In this document: piece after piece, positions 6,419 to 10,997 of the stretch
How the letters are laid out: each line of letters opens with the position of its first letter
How positions within the stretch are numbered: position 1 is the stretch's first letter
Assembly: GCA_019246495.1 (NCBI GenBank)
Contig: JAFAQI010000157.1
Span: 1-10,997 of the forward strand
Direction: 5' to 3'
From: Frankiales bacterium
Lineage (GTDB): Bacteria; Actinomycetota; Actinomycetes; JAFAQI01
DNA: 10,997 bases
Position numbers and translations under genes: made by a program
The notes under the pieces: generated by a model
The model's input: the letters and a program-made list of their open reading frames with translations, nothing else
Told to the model about the DNA's origin: nothing
The model's database searches: none

Positions 6419-9013
6419 CTAGACGGTGACGTAGTTCGTCGACTCGACGGGCAGCGCGATCAACCCCAGCTCGGCGCGGGACGCCAGCGCCGGGTTGTCC
6501 GGAAGCACCCGCACGGTGTAGCCGAACGGGCCGCGGCGTTCGAGCGGCACGGCACCTTCGTAACGCCATGCCCCGTCGACGTTGTCGACGCGGGTGAGCT
6601 CCACGTAGTCCGGGTCGCGAAGCTCGTCCTCCTCGTCGACCTGACCGAAGGCGACCTGGACGCTGACGTCGGCCGGGTCGAGCCGGCCGAGCTCCACCAG
6701 CGCCCGCACATCGAGCTGCTGGCCGAGCTCCGGCGAGTCGCCGACGCCACTGGACTCGACGTGCGTGACGCGCACGTCGGACCAGCCGTCGCGGATGCGC
6801 CGGGTCCACGCAGCCAGCTCGCGCGCGGCGGCGAAGCCGTCCTTCGCCATCGCGCGCGACGACTGCACGGCCGGGGAGTAGAGCTCGACGACGTAGTCGC
6901 GGACCATCCGGCTGGCGAGCACCTGCGGGCCGAGCGACTGCAGCGTGTGCCGGACCATTTCGATCCACCGGCGGGGCAGCCGGCTGCCGTCGACGTCGTA
7001 GAACCGCATGCGCACCTGGTTCTCGAGCAGGTCGTAGAGCGCGTTGGCTTCCTGGTCGTCGCGGACATCCGGGTCGGTGCCCTCGGCCGCGGACGGAATC
7101 GCCCAACCGTTGGCCCCGTCGTACATCTCGTCCCACCAACCGTCGCGGATCGACAGGTTGAGACCGCCGTTGAGCGCCGACTTCATGCCGCTCGTGCCGC
7201 ACGCCTCGAGCGGGCGGAGCGGGTTGTTCAGCCAGACGTCGCAGCCGTGGTAGAGGTAGCGCGCCATGCCGATGTCGTAGTCCGGCAGGAACACCAGGCG
7301 GTGCCGAACGCGCGGGTCGTCGCTGAACCGCACCATCTGCTGGACGAGCGCCTTGCCGCCGTCGTCCGCCGGGTGCGACTTGCCGGCGATGACCATCTGC
7401 ACCGGCCGGTCGGGGTCGAGCAGGATGCGTGCGAGCCGTTCGGGATCGCGAAGCATGAGGGTGAGCCGCTTGTACGACGGCACCCGCCGCGCGAAGCCGA
7501 TCGTGAGGACGTCCGGGTCGAAGACGTCGTCGATCCAGCCGAGGCCTGCCTCCGACGCGCCGCGTTGCAGCCAGGACTGGCGCAGCCGACGGCGCACCTC
7601 CTCGACGAGCTGGCCGCGCAGCTGACGCCGGGTGGCCCAGACCGCCTCGTCGCTGACTTTGGCGATGCCCTCCCAGCCCTGCGCCTCCTCGACGAGCTCG
7701 CGACCGATGGTGCGCGCCGCGAGGTCCATCACCTCACGCGCAACCCAGGTCGGCGCGTGGACACCGTTGGTGATGCTGCTGATCGGCACATCGCCCGCGT
7801 CGAATCCGGGCCAGAGGTCACCGAACATCTCGCGGCTGACCTGACCGTGCAGCTTGCTGACGCCGTTGGCGCGCTGGGCCAGACGCAGGCCCATGTGCGC
7901 CATGTTGAAGACGTCGGGGTCCTCCTCTGCGCCGAGCCCGACGATGCGGTCGACCGGCACACCCTTGCAGGCGTTGTCGCCGCCGAAGTGATGCTCGATG
8001 AGCTCGAGCGGAAAGCGATCGATGCCGGCGGGCACCGGGGTGTGCGTCGTGAAAACCGTGCCGGCGCGGACAGCGGCAAGCGCTTCGTCGACGTCGAGAC
8101 CTTGTTCCTCGGTGAGCTCACGGATCCGCTCGAGGCCGAGGAAGCCGGCGTGGCCCTCGTTGGTGTGGAAGACCTCGGGCTCGGCGTGTCCGGTGATGGC
8201 GCAGAACGCGCGCACCGCGCGGACGCCACCGATGCCGAGCAGCATCTCCTGGAGCAGGCGGTGGTCGGTGCCGCCGCCGTAGAGCCGGTCGGTGACCTCG
8301 CGCTCGGGCGGCGCGTTGTCCTCGATGTCGGAGTCGAGCATGAGCAACGGCACGCGCCCGACCTGTGCCCGCCAGATCTGCGCGCGCAGGACACGATCGT
8401 CCGGCAAGCCGACGGCGACGCGCACGGGCGGCCCGTCCGGCCGCCCGTCGTCGGTCGGCTCGCGGAGCAGTGTCAGCGGCAGCCCATACGGATCGAGCGG
8501 CGGATAGCGCTCCTGCTGCCAGCCGTCGGGGCTCAGGCTCTGGTTGAAGTAGCCGCGGCGGTAGAGCAGGCCGACCCCGATGATCGGTACGCCGAGGTCG
8601 CTCGCCGCCTTGAGGTGGTCGCCGGCGAGGATGCCGAGCCCGCCGGAGTACTGCGGAAGCACCTCCGTGATGCCGAACTCCGGTGAGAAGTAGGCGATCG
8701 CGGCGGGTGCATCGGCGAGCGACTGATACCAGCGCGGCTGCGTGAGGTAGTCCTGCAGGTCGTCGTACATGTCCGACAGGCGGCGCAGGAACTTGCGATC
8801 CTTCGCCAGCGCGGCCATGCGGTCGGCGTTGACCTCACCCAGCAGGCGAACCGGGTCGTGCCCGACCGCCGCCCAGGTGTCGGGGTCGACGGACTCGAAC
8901 AGGTCGAGCGAGTCGGGATGCCATGACCACCGCAGGTTGATGACCAGGTCGTCCAGCGGCAGCAACGGCTCGGGCAAGGCGCTGCGCACGGTGAAGCGGC
9001 GGAGGGCTCTCAC
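6419..9013 (-). CDS. glgP: Alpha-glucan (glycogen) phosphorylase GlgP
   Basis: An 864-residue glucan phosphorylase of the actinobacterial/archaeal type (DUF3417-like N-terminus followed by the phosphorylase domain). With phosphate it releases glucose-1-phosphate from non-reducing ends of alpha-1,4-glucan in the cytoplasm. The N-terminal DUF3417-like region (about 10-120) contains LVINLRWSWHPD. It is followed by YSGGLGILAGDHLKAASDLG (122-141), HTNEGHAGF (283-291) and NGVHAPTW (416-423). The cofactor site is EACGTSGMKSALNGG, in which Lys611 should carry pyridoxal phosphate. The frame is open upstream to 9280, but that would run through the glgE start on the other strand; GTG 9013 gives the family N-terminus (RALRRF) and is preceded by TAAGGT 7 nt upstream and by no good Shine-Dalgarno, suggesting a leaderless transcript. 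It is convergent with the GH16-like gene (3-bp gap) and divergent from glgE (76-bp gap). GlgX would remove the limit branches it leaves. Confidence 0.95.
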   Translation of the reverse strand: MRALRRFTVRSALPEPLLPLDDLVINLRWSWHPDSLDLFESVDPDTWAAVGHDPVRLLGEVNADRMAALAKDRKFLRRLSDMYDDLQDYLTQPRWYQSLADAPAAIAYFSPEFGITEVLPQYSGGLGILAGDHLKAASDLGVPIIGVGLLYRRGYFNQSLSPDGWQQERYPPLDPYGLPLTLLREPTDDGRPDGPPVRVAVGLPDDRVLRAQIWRAQVGRVPLLMLDSDIEDNAPPEREVTDRLYGGGTDHRLLQEMLLGIGGVRAVRAFCAITGHAEPEVFHTNEGHAGFLGLERIRELTEEQGLDVDEALAAVRAGTVFTTHTPVPAGIDRFPLELIEHHFGGDNACKGVPVDRIVGLGAEEDPDVFNMAHMGLRLAQRANGVSKLHGQVSREMFGDLWPGFDAGDVPISSITNGVHAPTWVAREVMDLAARTIGRELVEEAQGWEGIAKVSDEAVWATRRQLRGQLVEEVRRRLRQSWLQRGASEAGLGWIDDVFDPDVLTIGFARRVPSYKRLTLMLRDPERLARILLDPDRPVQMVIAGKSHPADDGGKALVQQMVRFSDDPRVRHRLVFLPDYDIGMARYLYHGCDVWLNNPLRPLEACGTSGMKSALNGGLNLSIRDGWWDEMYDGANGWAIPSAAEGTDPDVRDDQEANALYDLLENQVRMRFYDVDGSRLPRRWIEMVRHTLQSLGPQVLASRMVRDYVVELYSPAVQSSRAMAKDGFAAARELAAWTRRIRDGWSDVRVTHVESSGVGDSPELGQQLDVRALVELGRLDPADVSVQVAFGQVDEEDELRDPDYVELTRVDNVDGAWRYEGAVPLERRGPFGYTVRVLPDNPALASRAELGLIALPVESTNYVTV

Positions 9014-9020
9014 CCGCGCG

Positions 9021-9026
9021 ACCTTA
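9021..9026 (-). promoter_or_regulatory. Putative leaderless -10 of glgP
   Basis: On the minus strand this reads TAAGGT, fitting the actinobacterial -10 pattern TANNNT. Seven bases (CGCGCGG) separate it from the GTG of glgP, so transcription would start at or next to the first base of the start codon. Absence of a Shine-Dalgarno before the GTG supports a leaderless message. No convincing -35 was seen. Confidence 0.5.
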
Positions 9027-9076
9027 CCGATCCCGCCTGGCCCGCGGGCGGGCTGTTCGGCCCCGACGCGGCTGGG

Positions 9077-9082
9077 TAGGTT
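9077..9082 (+). promoter_or_regulatory. Putative leaderless -10 of glgE
   Basis: TAGGTT fits TANNNT and is followed by seven bases (CGCGTCG) and then the ATG of glgE, the classic leaderless spacing. There is no purine-rich Shine-Dalgarno at a usable distance. A very weak -35-like TGTTCG (9054-9059) is at 17-bp spacing. The block resembles the glgP one on the opposite strand, with 13 of 18 positions identical through the start codon. Confidence 0.5.
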
Positions 9083-9089
9083 CGCGTCG

Positions 9090-10997
<1,908 letters not shown>

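Larger units (their letters stand above)
9014..9089. promoter_or_regulatory. Divergent glgP-glgE intergenic region
   Basis: This 76-bp gap holds the promoters of two divergent alpha-glucan genes, one degradative and one biosynthetic. Each start codon has a TANNNT hexamer exactly 7 nt upstream, in near-matching blocks reading outward. The two hexamers are 50 bp apart. Between them lies a GC-rich imperfect dyad (CCCGCC at 9032-9037 and GGCGGG at 9047-9052, with CCCGCGGG between) that could bind a shared regulator, though such short GC repeats also arise by chance in this base composition. No clear -35 element is visible for either promoter. Confidence 0.55.

Noticed and set aside
6380..6450. 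Repeated TCGTCGACTCG near the GH16-like/glgP junction
   Set aside because: The short shared string comes from common GTCGAC codon pairs in both genes and does not form a stable hairpin.
6761..8686. 641-codon open frame opposite glgP
   Set aside because: It mirrors a highly conserved phosphorylase frame, has His/Val/Arg-rich shadow composition and no recognisable motif or start signal.
9032..9052. Dyad CCCGCC/GGCGGG as a specific operator
   Set aside because: Six-base GC-only arms are expected by chance at this base composition; kept only as a note in the intergenic entry.

Overview
The window is very GC-rich (about 70%) DNA with strong G/C third-position codon bias. Protein content points to a high-GC actinobacterium: a GlgE maltosyltransferase, an actinobacterial-type glucan phosphorylase, and start codons that look leaderless. 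I cannot name the genus. No rRNA, tRNA, CRISPR array or insertion sequence is visible. No gap between genes exceeds 85 bases.

Left part (2-3322): an MFS exporter truncated at the left edge (+), a convergent enoyl-CoA hydratase (-), and a divergent second MFS exporter (+). The first two genes share a CTAG at their stop codons. A 66-bp nested inverted repeat lies inside the 3' end of the first MFS gene.

Right part (3374-10997): an alpha-glucan (glycogen) block. It holds glgX debranching enzyme (+), a secreted GH16-like protein (+), glgP glucan phosphorylase (-) and glgE maltosyltransferase (+, cut at the right edge). GlgP shortens outer chains with phosphate to give glucose-1-phosphate. GlgX removes the limit branches left behind. 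GlgE extends alpha-1,4-glucan from maltose-1-phosphate. The window therefore pairs degradation with synthesis. The usual GlgE partners (treS, pep2/mak, glgB) are not in view; in related genomes they commonly follow glgE, which here would be past the right edge.

The most notable non-coding features are: the glgP-glgE divergent region, where both genes have a TANNNT hexamer exactly 7 nt before the start codon within similar 18-nt blocks; a perfect 9-bp hairpin directly before glgX; and the nested repeat at the MFS/hydratase junction. The most notable protein is the exported GH16-like protein with an intact E-x-D-x-E motif, placed among cytoplasmic glycogen genes. I see no convincing new multi-gene system; most of the window is conserved metabolism.
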